Shown here piece by piece: positions 10,027-19,525 of a DNA stretch of 64,000 nucleotides; the stretch's first letter is position 1, and each line of letters opens with the position of its first letter. The stretch covers positions 1,531,011-1,595,010 of the forward strand of contig NZ_WING01000002.1 of assembly GCF_009793335.1 (NCBI RefSeq), written 5' to 3'. The translations under genes and the position numbers were made by a program. The notes below the pieces were generated by a model. The model was not told the DNA's origin and ran no database searches. It was given only the letters and a program-made list of their open reading frames with translations. Origin of the DNA: Actinomadura sp. J1-007. GTDB taxonomy: Bacteria > Actinomycetota > Actinomycetes > Streptosporangiales > Streptosporangiaceae.

Positions 10027-10114
10027 GTGATCAACGTAGCGCCGGACACGGACGGCCAGATCATCCGGCCGGCACGGGACGGCTCGTTCATCCCGCCCGC
10101 GTGGAACGGCCCGG

Positions 10115-10735
10115 TCATCCGGTCGGCGCGGGGCGGCGCGTCATGCACCACGCGTGCGGGCCGCCGTCGGGCACGTCCGCCTCGCCGGTGACCTCGAACC
10201 CGTGGTGGGCGTAGAAGCGCACGTTGCGTTCGTCGGCGGTCTCCAGGTAGGCGGCGGACCCCTCCGCGTCGGCCTCGGCCAGCCCCGGGCGCAGGACCGC
10301 GGCGCCGAGGCCCCGGCCCTGATGCTCGGGACGCACCCCGATCGTCGCCAGGAACCAGCTCGGCGCGGACGGCCGGTACGGCGCGACGGCCTGCTCGGCG
10401 GCGACCGCGTGCGCCGCCCGGTCGCCGTAGTAGGCGTCCAGCTCCGGCGCGGTGAACAACTCGGCCGGAACGCGCGTCGCAGGCGTCGTCCACACCGCGA
10501 CGGCGGCGATCCCGTCCGGCGCGCCGGGGGACTCGGCGACCCAGACGCGGCCGTAGGGCAGGCCGATCCGTTCGGTGAAGTAGAGCTGGAGGCAGCGAAC
10601 GCGGTTGGTGTGGCCGTCGGCCGCGACGGTCCAGCGCATCCACGGGTAGTCGTGGAACGCGGCGGCGAGCGTGTCGGCGATGGCGGGCAGGTCGTCCGGG
10701 GTGGCGAGCCGTACGGCGGAGTCGTTCTCGATCAT
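10115..10735 (-). CDS. GNAT family N-acetyltransferase
   Basis: This 206-residue protein has the GNAT layout: an N-terminal VRLATPDDLPAIADTLAAAF, a central WFLATIGVRPEHQGRGLGAAVL with the acetyl-CoA loop Q-G-R-G-L-G, and a C-terminal LETADERNVRFYAHHGFEVTGE. It is intact. The substrate is not evident, although similar actinobacterial proteins often modify small amines. The ATG at 10735 gives the normal family N-terminus; the open frame extends further but without support. Confidence 0.88.
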   Translation of the reverse strand: MIENDSAVRLATPDDLPAIADTLAAAFHDYPWMRWTVAADGHTNRVRCLQLYFTERIGLPYGRVWVAESPGAPDGIAAVAVWTTPATRVPAELFTAPELDAYYGDRAAHAVAAEQAVAPYRPSAPSWFLATIGVRPEHQGRGLGAAVLRPGLAEADAEGSAAYLETADERNVRFYAHHGFEVTGEADVPDGGPHAWCMTRRPAPTG

Positions 10736-11019
10736 CGATGGCCAGGGTATGCACACCCGCCCACCCCACGCCAACACGCTCCCTCCCCGGACACCGCCCC
10801 TCGTCAACGTCACGCGCTCGCAGTCACCCACGGGTCGCCGCCCCTCGGCCGCAGCCCCTCGGCCACCGGCCCTCGGCCACCGGCCTTCGGTGCTCGCCCT
10901 TCAACCGCCGCGCCCCGGCACCGTCACCGGGTTACCGCTGTCCCGGGCACCGTCACCGGGACGCCGCGGCCCCCCAGGTGTCGCCGCTGGCGCTGGCGGC
11001 GATGGGGGCGGGGGTGGGG

Positions 11020-12848
11020 TCAGGTGAGGAGTTCGGTGCGCAGGCGGGTCTTCAGGAGTTTGCCGCTCGGGTTGCGCGGCAGCTCCTCGTCGCGGAACCA
11101 CAGGTGGGCGGGGACCTTGAACGCGGCGATCCGCTCGGCGAGGAACGCGCGCAGCCCGTCCGGCCCGGCCGCCGCGCCGGGGCGCAGGCGGACGACGGCG
11201 CCGACCTCCTCGCCCAGCACCTCGTGCGGGACGCCGATGACCGCGCAGTCCAGCACGTCCGGATGCTCGTAGAGGGCCGCCTCGACCTCGGCGCAGTAGA
11301 CGTTCTCGCCGCCGCGGATCAGCATGTCCTTGGCCCGGTCGACGATGTAGACGAACCCGTCGGCGTCCACCCGCGCCAGGTCCCCGCTGCGGAACCAGCC
11401 GTCCCGGAACGCCCGCGCGGTCGCCTCCGGATTGTTCCAGTAGCCCTTGATGACGTTCGGCCCTTGATCAGCAGCTCGCCGACCTCCCCGGCGGGCAACT
11501 CGCCGCCGTCCGGGCCGACGACCCGCACGTCGCAGACCGCGACGGGCGGGCCCACGCTGTCGGGACGCTCCAGGTAGTTGACCCCCGCGTTGTAGGTGGT
11601 GACCGAGGAGGTCTCGGTGAGCCCGTAGCCGTTGCCGGCCACCCGCTCCGGCAGCCGCTCGGTGATCGTGCCGAGCAGCCTCGGCGGCGCGGGCGCGCCG
11701 CCGTAGCTGACGCCGGTGAGGCTGGAGGTGTCGTACTCGGCGAACCGCGGATGGGTGAGCGCCTGCCACGCCATGCTCGGCACGCCGCCGAACGAGGTGA
11801 CCCGCTCGCGCTGGATCAGCTCCAGGGCCCGTTCGGCGTCCCACTTGCGCATCAGCACGATCGTGCCGCCCTGCAAGGCGCTGGACACCAGCGCCGAGTG
11901 GCAGCCGGTGGCGTGGAAGAACGGCACGCTGAGCAACGTGACCCGCCGCGCCGCCGCCGCTGCCCGCTCCGGATCGCCGCCCGCCCGCACGTCCGCCGAC
12001 ACCAGCCCGTAGGCGAGGCTGACCGGGTTGGTGGTGATGTTGCGATGGGTGCCCAGCGCCCCCTTGGCGCGCCCCGTCGTACCGGAGGTGTAGAAGATCG
12101 TGGCGTCGTCGTCCGGCTCCAACGGCACGTCCGGCAGGACCGGCTCGCCCCCCGCCCGGACGTCCCCGAGCACGTCCTCGTAGGCGTCCACACCCGCAGG
12201 CCCCGCTTTGCCCTTCCCCGGACGCGCGTCCGCCGCTCCGCGGCCCGCGTCCGCCGGTCCGCTGCCCGCGCCGCCCGTCCGCGCTGCTTCGGTGCCCGCG
12301 CCGGCCGCTCCGCCGCCCGCACCCGGCGGTGCGGCGTTGGCGCCGGCCGGTTCGCCGCGCACGACGATGACCGGGATGCCGAGGCCGGGAAGCGCCGCCG
12401 CGAGGCGTTCCGCGCGCTCGGCGTCGGCGACCAGGACCCTGGCGCCGCTGTCGCGCAGCCCGTACTCCAGTTCGGCGGCGCTCCACCAGGCGTTGAGCGG
12501 CACCGCCACCGCGCCCGCGACGGCCGCGCCGAAGAACGCCACCGGCCACTCCGGATAGTTGCGCATCGCGATCGCGACCCGGTCGCCCTTGACGATCCCG
12601 TACCGCTCGACCAGCGCACGGGCGAACGCGGCGGCCTGCGCGAAATGCTCGGCGAACGACACCCGCTCGCCCTCGTACACGAGGAACGGCGCGTCCCCGT
12701 ACCCGGCCGACTGCTCCAGGACGGCCCGCAGTGTGGGCGGGGCGTGCTTCCAGACGCGGGTCCGCACCCCGCGCACGTCGATCTCGTCCATCTCGAAGGG
12801 CAGGCCGGGCGCGGTGATCGCGGCCCGGACCTCGGCGACGCTCCGCAT
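11020..12848 (-). CDS. Acyl-CoA synthetase, AMP-forming (one frameshift)
   Basis: A GGAGGT site precedes the ATG at 12848. The product has about 610 residues. It has the AMP-binding signature YTSGTTGRAKGA, the GNGYGLTETSS motif, the hinge GDLARVDADGFVYIVDRAKD and the C-terminal lysine motif NPSGKLLK. The last 145 residues are in another frame, joined by one G at the run at 11461-11463, which restores ELLIKGPNVIKGYW. Between about residues 185 and 235 there is an Ala/Gly/Arg-rich insert with no family counterpart. Enzymes of this type activate a fatty or aromatic acid to its CoA ester. It could feed the acyl locus at 4-8 kb, but this is only proximity. Confidence 0.88.
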
Positions 12849-13522
12849 GCGCACCTCCGGCGATCCCGGCGGCGCCGCGCTCCCGCGCCCGTACACCGAA
12901 CGAGGTTCGGCCCGCCCTGCCCGAATCTACGATCCCTCCGGATCCCCGGTCAACGCCCACCCACCACTCGCCTCGGTGGTTTCCGCGGTTCCCTCCTACC
13001 CCGCTGCACCGTTGTCCGTGGGGTCCTTGTGCCTCCCGCGCGCGCTTCGCCGCCCCTGCTCCTTTGCCCGCCGCCCGCATTCTTGCCCTGCGCCGCGTCC
13101 GCCCGGTGGGGTCCGCCTGGTGCGTCCATCCGTGCGGCGCTCCGACGGCGCGCGCTCGGGGTGCGTCCCCGCTGGCCGCGTCCGTCCGGATCCGGTGCGG
13201 CGCTCTGGGCCGTCCTGGCGGGACTCTCTTCCGTCTGCGGCGCCCCTGCGCGGGGCGCGCTGCGGGTCCGCTCCGGCACGTTCTGGTGGCGCGTGCTTTC
13301 GACGCGTTCCTCGGGTGTGAGGGGGGCACCGCCGGGCCTGCGGGAGCAGGCCGCGAGGCGGGCGCGCGCTCCGGCTGCGTCCCTGCGGTGCGTCCCTGCG
13401 GTGCGTCCCTGCGGTGGGTCGCTGCGGTGGGGCGCTGCGGTGGGGCGCTCAGCCGTGCGCGGATGGGGCGGGGCCGGGCGCGCGCGTTCCCGTTGGAGAT
13501 CGCGACCTGCGACAATGGGGGC
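12849..13522. other. Gene-free 674 bases with short repeats
   Basis: Both strands lack a frame with family features. Around 13376-13450 there is a run of imperfect 10-base repeats of the type GTGCGTCCCT and GTGGGGCGCT. The ribosome site for the next gene is weak (CAATGGGGGC). Confidence 0.5.
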
Positions 13523-14308
13523 ATGACGGAGCGCAAGCCGATCGAGTACTGGCTGTCGGACATGGACGGGGTGCTGGTCCACGAGGGCCGGCCCGTCCCC
13601 GGCGCCGACGAGTTCATCCGGCGGCTGTCGGCGTCCGGGCGGCCGTTCCTGGTGCTGACCAACAACTCCATCTACACCCGCCGCGACCTGTCGGCGCGGC
13701 TGGGCCAGCTCGGCCTGGACGTCCCCGCCGAGGCGATCTGGACCTCCGCGCTCGCGGCGGCGCGGTTCCTGGCCGACCAGCGGCCGGAGGGCACGGCGTA
13801 CGTGATCGGGGAGGCCGGCCTGACCACCGCGCTGCACGAGGCCGACTACGTGCTGACCGACCTGAACCCCGACTACGTGGTCCTCGGCGAGACCCGCACC
13901 TACAGCTTCTCGTCCATCACCCGCGCGATCCGGCTGATCGAACGCGGCGCCCGGTTCGTCGCGACCAACCCCGACCCGATCGGCCCGTCCCCCGAAGGGT
14001 CCCTGCCCGCCTGCGGCGCGGTCGCCGCGATGATCACCCGGGCGACCGGCGTGGAACCGTACTTCGTCGGCAAGCCCAACCCGCTGATGATGCGCACCGC
14101 GCTCAACCGCGTCGGCGGCCACAGCGAGAGCACCGCCATGATCGGCGACCGCATGGACACCGACATCGTCGCGGGCGTCGAGGCCGGGCTGGAGACGATC
14201 CTGGTCCTCAGCGGCGTCACCCGCAAGGACGAGGTCGAACGCTTCCCGTTCCGCCCCTCCCACGTGGTCCCGTCCATCGCCGACGTGATCGACATGATCG
14301 ACCCCTGA
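13523..14308 (+). CDS. HAD-IIA family phosphatase (NagD-like)
   Basis: The 261-residue protein has motif I DMDGVL (Asp13, Asp15), motif II LTNNS, the C2 cap, the Lys region YFVGKPNPLM and motif III MIGDRMDTDIVAGVEAG. This arrangement defines HAD-IIA enzymes such as NagD and phosphoglycolate or nitrophenyl phosphatases. They remove phosphate from small metabolites, and the natural substrate cannot be told. The start at 13523 gives the family's usual length. It is intact and stands alone. Confidence 0.92.
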   Translation: MTERKPIEYWLSDMDGVLVHEGRPVPGADEFIRRLSASGRPFLVLTNNSIYTRRDLSARLGQLGLDVPAEAIWTSALAAARFLADQRPEGTAYVIGEAGLTTALHEADYVLTDLNPDYVVLGETRTYSFSSITRAIRLIERGARFVATNPDPIGPSPEGSLPACGAVAAMITRATGVEPYFVGKPNPLMMRTALNRVGGHSESTAMIGDRMDTDIVAGVEAGLETILVLSGVTRKDEVERFPFRPSHVVPSIADVIDMIDP

Positions 14309-14464
14309 CGTCCCGTTCGCCGGTCCTGGTGCTTCCCTCTGTCGGCCGTTCGCCGTCCGTGCGCCCGCGTTCACCGTTCGCGCGATCGCGGGCGGCGCGA
14401 GGAACGGACGCCGGAACCGGCCGGGACTTGACGCGCGTTCCGCGAGGGACGGGACCGCGGGCGT

Positions 14465-14884
14465 TCAGGGCTTGACGGCGCCGAGCGCGGTCATGAGGCC
14501 GAGGGCGTCGGACACGACCCAGTACTCGGCGAGCCTTCCGTCGCGGACGCGGAAGATGTCCTGGCCGGTGAACGCGATGGGCGTTCCGGGCGCGGCGGTG
14601 GCGCCGGGGATCCCCTCGCGGTACGCGCCGTGGAAGGTCCAGCGGGCCGCGACCATGCCGTCGCCGACGACCGGGCCGACGTCCAGGGTGTTGCGGATGT
14701 CGTCGAAGACCGCGTGGGACTGGCGGACCTGCTCGACGAAGCCGTCCGGGCCGTGCACCTCGCGTTCCGGCCAGTGCCCGAGCGCGTCCGGGGCGAGGAT
14801 CTCGTCCGCGACGGCGAAGTCGCCGTGCCACAGGTCGAACAGCCAACGGCGGTAGAGCGTCTCGATCGGGTTCATGGACCCCAT
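14465..14884 (-). CDS. SnoaL-like polyketide cyclase/ester cyclase fold protein
   Basis: This 139-residue protein (ATG 14884; a second in-frame ATG lies at 14875) begins with YRRWLFDLWHGDFAVADEILAPDALGHWP. It continues with GPDGFVEQVRQSHAVFDDIR and ends with FTGQDIFRVRDGRLAEYWVVSD, the cone-shaped SnoaL/NTF2-like pattern. Members act as cyclases, isomerases or hydroxylases, and many in regulator-linked pairs have no known reaction. It follows a TetR gene by 23 bases with a perfect palindrome between them, so the regulator probably controls it. Confidence 0.85.
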   Translation of the reverse strand: MGSMNPIETLYRRWLFDLWHGDFAVADEILAPDALGHWPEREVHGPDGFVEQVRQSHAVFDDIRNTLDVGPVVGDGMVAARWTFHGAYREGIPGATAAPGTPIAFTGQDIFRVRDGRLAEYWVVSDALGLMTALGAVKP

Positions 14885-14887
14885 GGT

Positions 14888-14901
14888 GCGTACGCGTACG
14901 C
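14888..14901. promoter_or_regulatory. Perfect 14-base palindrome, likely TetR operator
   Basis: GCGTACGCGTACGC reads the same on both strands. It sits between the TetR stop and the SnoaL-like start, 4 bases from the latter. Alternating purine-pyrimidine steps could also favour unusual DNA structure. Confidence 0.5.
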
Positions 14902-14907
14902 TTAATG

Positions 14908-15660
14908 TCAAACGCCGGTGCCGTCCGGCCCGGCCATGGCGTCCACCAGCGCGTTCACCAGCGTGGCGAGATCGTCGCGGAACCGGTCGCGGCGGTCGGG
15001 CGCCGTCCAGTACGCGCCGAGCGCGGCGAGCGTCGGGTACACGGCCGGATCCGCGGCGGCGGGCACGCTCACCTGACGCTCCACCCGCCCGGCCCCCGGC
15101 CCGTCCCCGGAAGCGGGGGCCGTGCCCCCGGCTCCGGCCGCCCGTTCGCGCTCGGGCCCTTTCCCACCCGGCTGGTCCCCGGCGGGCTGCGTGCCACCAG
15201 GTTTTCCGTCGCGGGGCTTGTCGGCGGGGGACGCGGCGCGGGCGGTGCGCTGGACGAGGTCGCCGATGATGAGGTTCCAGGCGATGCGGTTGGCGTCGGC
15301 GGCCTGCGGGAGGGTGAGGCCGCAGTCGAGCCAGGCGGCGTAGACGTCCTCCAGCAGCCACAGGATGGAAGGGGCCATCAGGTCGCCCTTGGCCAGCACG
15401 TCCACGATCCAGGGATGGGCGCCGAGTTCGTCGTGCTGCCAGGTCAGCAGCGCGAGCAGGCGCGCCCGGGGCGGGGCCGGGGGATCGGGGCGGGGCAGCC
15501 CGGCCACGACCCGTTCCATCAGCAGCGTGAGCAGCTCGTCCTTGTCGCGTACGTGCCGGTAGATACTCATGGGCGCGCTGCCCAGCGCGTCGGCGACACG
15601 GCGCATGGACAGCGCGTCGCCGCCTTCGCGGGTGACGATCTCCAGCGCGGCGTCCACCAC
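14908..15660 (-). CDS. TetR family transcriptional regulator
   Basis: The helix-turn-helix reads VVDAALEIVTREGGDALSMR then RVADALGSAPMSIYRHVRDKDEL. The ligand domain contains LLEDVYAAWLDCGLTLPQAADANRIAWNLIIGDLVQRTA and an inserted Lys/Gly/Pro-rich loop near residues 145-185. The GTG at 15660 is probably internal, because the classical preceding sequence RGRPARLSRER is encoded just upstream in the same frame. That frame stays open to about 16028 and encodes a hydrophilic leader without ATG or GTG. An ATG at about 16033 would enter this frame with one extra base. The true start is unresolved. It likely represses itself and the SnoaL-like gene. Confidence 0.82.
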   Translation of the reverse strand: MVDAALEIVTREGGDALSMRRVADALGSAPMSIYRHVRDKDELLTLLMERVVAGLPRPDPPAPPRARLLALLTWQHDELGAHPWIVDVLAKGDLMAPSILWLLEDVYAAWLDCGLTLPQAADANRIAWNLIIGDLVQRTARAASPADKPRDGKPGGTQPAGDQPGGKGPERERAAGAGGTAPASGDGPGAGRVERQVSVPAAADPAVYPTLAALGAYWTAPDRRDRFRDDLATLVNALVDAMAGPDGTGV

Positions 15661-16147
15661 CCGTTCACGCGAGAGCCGAGCCGGACGCCCCCGCGTCCCC
15701 TTACCCCTCGCGGTACCGCGCGTCGCCTCGCCCTTCCCGGCGCCGCGCGTCTTTTTGTCTCTCCCGGGCGTCCGTTCCCCTCGACCGGCGGGGACATCAC
15801 GCCCGCCTTGGGCACGCTTCCCGCGTCCGTCGCCGTCGCCGTCGTCGCGGCCGGGACCGTCGCTCTGCGCCTGGTCGTCACCGGGCTGGACGGCGGCGGC
15901 AGGGGCCTGGCCGGTGTCCGCGGGGGCGGTCTCGGCGGAGGTGTCGGCGGTGTCGCCGGTGGCGTTCTCGCGGCCGGCGCCGGGGGTGGCGCTTGCGGGA
16001 CGACGGATTCGTTCACGTTCAGAAGTCTGTCATCGCGCCCCGTACGACCCGCGCCGCGGGCCGCATCCGCCATGCCGCGCCCGCGGGCGCATCCGCCGGG
16101 CCGTGCGGACGCCGGTGGCTCGGCGGCCTCTAGACTCGGGGGACACC

Positions 16148-16774
16148 ATGCGCATGATCAAGGAAGCGGGCTCGCGGGAGCTGGAGATCCGCCGGTCCCG
16201 GTTCGTCTGCACGCTCGCCCGCGTCCGCGACGAGGCCGAGGCGGTGGAGTTCATCGCGCGGCACCGCAGGGCCCACCGCGACGCGACCCACAACTGCACC
16301 GCGTACGTGGTGGGCGAACGCGGCGAGATCACCAAGAGCAGCGACGACGGCGAACCGGCCGGTACCGCGGGCATCCCCATGCTGGAGGTCCTCGTCCGAC
16401 GCGGCCTGACCGGCGTGGTCGCCGTGGTGACCCGCCACTTCGGCGGGGTGAAGCTCGGCGCGGGCGGCCTGGTGCGCGCGTACGGGCAGGCCGTCGCGGG
16501 CGCGGTCGACGCGGTCGGGGTGGTGGAGCTGCGGCCGGTCGTGACGGTGACGGTCGGCCTCGACCACGCGCTGGCCGGCCGGTTCCTGGGCGACCTGCAC
16601 GGACGCGGCGCGCATCCGTCCGACGTGCGGTACGGGGACGAGGTGCAGGCCGACGTCCCGGTCCCGCTCGCGGACCTGGTGGACTTCGAGGCGTGGGCCG
16701 CCGAGGCCACCGCGGGCCGCGCCCGCCTGCGGCGCGGCGCCGCAGGCCACATCGAGATCCCCGTCCAGGAGTGA
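16148..16774 (+). CDS. YigZ/IMPACT family protein
   Basis: The 208-residue protein has the family core: RSRFVCTLARV, the RAHRDATHNCTAYVVGE segment, the SSDDGEPAGTAGIPMLEVL motif and VAVVTRHFGGVKLGAGGLVRAYG, followed by the C-terminal ferredoxin-like domain. These proteins are conserved from bacteria to yeast YIH1. They are thought to touch translation control, but the bacterial function is not settled. It is intact, has its own start and shows no operon partner. Confidence 0.93.
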   Translation: MRMIKEAGSRELEIRRSRFVCTLARVRDEAEAVEFIARHRRAHRDATHNCTAYVVGERGEITKSSDDGEPAGTAGIPMLEVLVRRGLTGVVAVVTRHFGGVKLGAGGLVRAYGQAVAGAVDAVGVVELRPVVTVTVGLDHALAGRFLGDLHGRGAHPSDVRYGDEVQADVPVPLADLVDFEAWAAEATAGRARLRRGAAGHIEIPVQE

Positions 16775-17685
16775 CCGCACCGACAACGCCGTACGAGGGC
16801 CGTCGCTCCCCGTGCTCGGCACCGGCAAGGAGGCGGGCGAACGGCAGGACCGGCGCACCGCCCCGGACGGCTCCCTGAGCCTGCTGAAACTGCTGAAACT
16901 GCTGGTCTCGATGCCGCACGATGCTGCGCACAAGTCACGGGCGCATGGGCGCATAGGCGCATGGGCGCATAGGCGCATGGGCGCTGCGGGGACGGCCCAG
17001 CCGGGACGATCGACCGCAGCGCCGGATACGCCGCCGAGTTGGTGTGGACGGCGCGTTCAAGCGCGTTCGCGCGGAGTGCGCTTGCGCGGAACGCGGAAGG
17101 CGATTCCTGAAGCGCTCGCGGGGGAGGCGGCGGCGTTCAGGGGCGCTTATGTGGCGCGTTCGCGCGGAGTGCGGTGTCCCAGCGCGTTCGTGTGGACGGC
17201 GGCGTTCAGACGCGTTCGCGTGGCTCGTTTGGCCGGAGTACGGAGGGCGGCGCTCAAGCGCGTTCCGTGAAGTCGGGGATCGGGTGCGTTTACGTGGAGT
17301 GCCGGCTCGGGTGGCTGCGGGCGGCGCTGCGGCGATCTGCCGGGGCGTTCCGGCGGACGCGTTGTCGCGAACGGGCCGGGGAGGGCGGTTGCTTGGGTAC
17401 GCGGCGGCGAGCGCTGCGGGGGCGATGGTGGTCTGCCAGGTCGTTCTGGCAGGCGCGTTGTCGCGAACGCGTTCTTGGGCGCCGTGCCCGATGGGCCGTA
17501 CGGCGGTGAGGGCCTGAAGGGACGACGGTGGCCGTTCGAACGGTGAAGGCGCGGGAAGCCGGGCGGCTCCAAGGTCGTCCGCGCGGGCGGGATGGCGCGG
17601 TGGAGATCGACGGCGGCGGTGGGAAGGTCCGGGTCTTCGTCTTCGACGTCGGCTGCGTGAGGCGGGGGTCAGCCGGAAGCCGGGG
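16775..17685. other. Gene-free 911 bases with imperfect repeats
   Basis: Several frames are open, but none has family features or consistent third-position bias. The stretch from 17045 to 17300 repeats variants of GCGCGTTCGCGCGGAGTGCG about every 50-60 bases. I see no promoter or RNA gene. Confidence 0.45.
16941..16984. repeat. 16-base tandem repeat
   Basis: Two full copies and a partial third of GCGCATGGGCGCATAG, without mismatch, about 170 bases after the YigZ gene. Confidence 0.85.
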
Positions 17686-18662
17686 TCAGGTGGAAGCGGC
17701 GAGGACGACGGAGTCGGCGGTGGCGGCGGGTGCGGCGGTCGGGGCGGCGGGGATACGGGAACGGAGGCGGAGGCGGCGGAGCATTCGGGCGTCGGTGAAG
17801 CCGACGGCGTGGGCGGCGGCCTCGACGGTGGTGCCTTGGCCGATGAGGCGCTCGGCGTGTTCGAGGCGGAGCTCCTGCTGGTAGCGCAGGGGGGTGAGGC
17901 CGGTCGCGGCGGTGAACCTGCGGGTCAGGGTTCGTTCGCTGACGCCCGCGGCGGCGGCCAGGTCGGTGAGCCGCAGCGGGGAGGTGTAGCGGGCGTCGAT
18001 GAGGTCCTGGGCGCGGTGGACGGCGTCGCTGAGGTGCGCGCGGTGACGCAGCATCGCCCCGGCCTGCGGCGCGTCGCCGTTGCGGCGGGCGTAGACGACC
18101 ATGGCGCGGGCGGTGCGGGCGGCGGTCGCGGGTCCGTGCCGGGCGGCCACCAGGTGCAGCGCGAGATCGATGCCGCTGGCGATGCCCGCCGAGGTGACCA
18201 CACGGTCGTCGGTGACGTACAGGACGTCGCGTACGACGGTGGCGCTGCGGTGGTGGCGCGCCAGGTCGTCCTGGAGTTCGTGGTGGGTGGTGCAGCGGCG
18301 GCCGTCCAGCAGCCCGGCCTGGCCGAGGGCGAACGCGCCGGCGCAGACGCTCGCGACCAGGCCGCCCGCCGCGTGGTGCGCGGCGATGCGGCGGGCGGTG
18401 GCCGGGGCGACGACGGGGCGGGCGGGTGCCCGGGGGCTCGCCGCCAGCCGGGGACCACGACGATGTCGCCGGCGCCGAGCGCGGGCCAGTGCGTGGAGGC
18501 CCGCAGGGTCAGGCCCTGCGCGCTCGGCACGTCCGCCCGCTCGGACACGTGGCACAGCTCGTACGGGTGGCCGAGCCCGGCGGCCGTGGAGAACACCTGG
18601 GCGGGCCCCGCCAGGTCGAGCAGGTGCACGCCGGGGACGAGCGCGAAGACGATGCGGGTCAC
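17686..18662 (-). CDS. GlxA-type regulator: DJ-1/PfpI domain plus AraC DNA-binding domain (one frameshift)
   Basis: The GTG at 18662 starts TRIVFALVPGVHLLDLAGPAQVFSTA, the amidotransferase-like domain. After the G-run at 18432-18436 the protein continues in another frame. There VASVCAGAFALGQAGLLDGR carries the elbow Cys, and the AraC domain has LTDLAAAAGVSERTLTRRFTAATGLTPLRYQQELRLEHAERLI. About 325 residues in total, as usual for the family. Such proteins are one-component regulators of catabolic or stress genes; the ligand is unknown. A likely target is the isochorismatase family gene just upstream on the same strand. Confidence 0.85.
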
Positions 18663-18669
18663 GATCCGG

Positions 18670-19268
18670 TCAGCCTACCGGCCTCCGCGCGGGCGCCAGG
18701 TCGTCCACCGACGCGAGCGTCGCGAACCGTCCGGCCAGGGCGTACTCGGTGCGGTCGATGACCGCCCGACCGGCAGGGTGCGGGGGTCGGCGAGGACCTC
18801 GGCGAGGGGCCGGTCCGGCGGGGCGTCGCGGTGCGGGATCGGGAACGTCGCGGTCGCGTCCGTCACGAACGTCACCTGGAACCCGAGGTCGGCGGCCAGC
18901 CGCGCGGTGGTCTCGCAGCACTGCTCGGTCTGGATCCCGCAGATCACGACCTCCCGGACGCCGGCGGCGGTGAGCGTGCGGTGCAGCGAGGTGGTGGTGA
19001 ACGCGTTGCGGGAGGTCTTGACCAGGACGGGTTCGCCGTCGGCGGGGTCCAGGCCGTCTATGAGCCGCACGTGCCCGAGCGGCGGGTCGAACGGGGTGCC
19101 CGACCCGGGCTCGGCGTGCAGGACCCACACGACCAGGTCCCCGGCGGCGCGCGCGGCGTCCACCAGCCGCGCCGCCTTGTCCGCGACGCCGGGGTCCGAC
19201 ACCGCCTCCCAGGCCGGGCGGCGCCGGAACGACTCCTGGACGTCGATGACGAGAAGTGCTCTGTCCAT
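18670..19268 (-). CDS. Isochorismatase-like cysteine hydrolase (one frameshift near the end)
   Basis: The protein begins MDRALLVIDVQESFRRRPAWE with the catalytic Asp, and has a VLVKTSRNAF Lys region and REVVICGIQTEQCCETTARLAADLGFQVTFVTDA with the nucleophile Cys. The last 33 residues (GRAVIDRTEYALAGRFATL) are in another frame, joined by one base near 18770. It is about 198 residues. Family members hydrolyse isochorismate, nicotinamide or other amides. It ends 8 bases before the GlxA-type regulator, so the two are probably cotranscribed. Confidence 0.85.
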
Positions 19269-19385
19269 GACCCGATCGTGCCGTCCCGGACCGCTCGCGG
19301 GCAGACACGATCGCGCCTCCTCCCGGACCGATCCGGTCACATTTTGGAGGCTTCGTCCCTCCGGGGCGGGGCGGCCGCTGGGCCG

Positions 19386-19433
19386 GGACCCCACGCCGGA
19401 CCCCACGCCGGGGCCCACGCCGGGACCCACGCC
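19386..19433. repeat. 12-base tandem repeat, four units
   Basis: Four units close to GGACCCCACGCC lie between the isochorismatase family and LysR genes. I see no gene in it. Confidence 0.7.
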
Positions 19434-19525
19434 GCGTCCCGTCGCGTCCCCGTCGCGTGCCGCCGTGTGCGCCGTCTCGCACCGTGTGCGCCGGGGCCGG
19501 CTGTGCTCGCCGCGCGGGCCGTTCG

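Noticed and set aside
10060..10140. Repeated TCATCC elements between ridA and the GNAT gene
   Set aside because: Three loose copies without consistent spacing; probably chance in GC-rich DNA.
16941..16984. A CRISPR array
   Set aside because: Units are 16 bases with no spacers, and no cas genes are nearby.
17044..17517. A possible gene of 157 codons in the gene-free region
   Set aside because: Composition is Arg/Cys/Ala-rich, no family pattern is seen and other frames look just as open.
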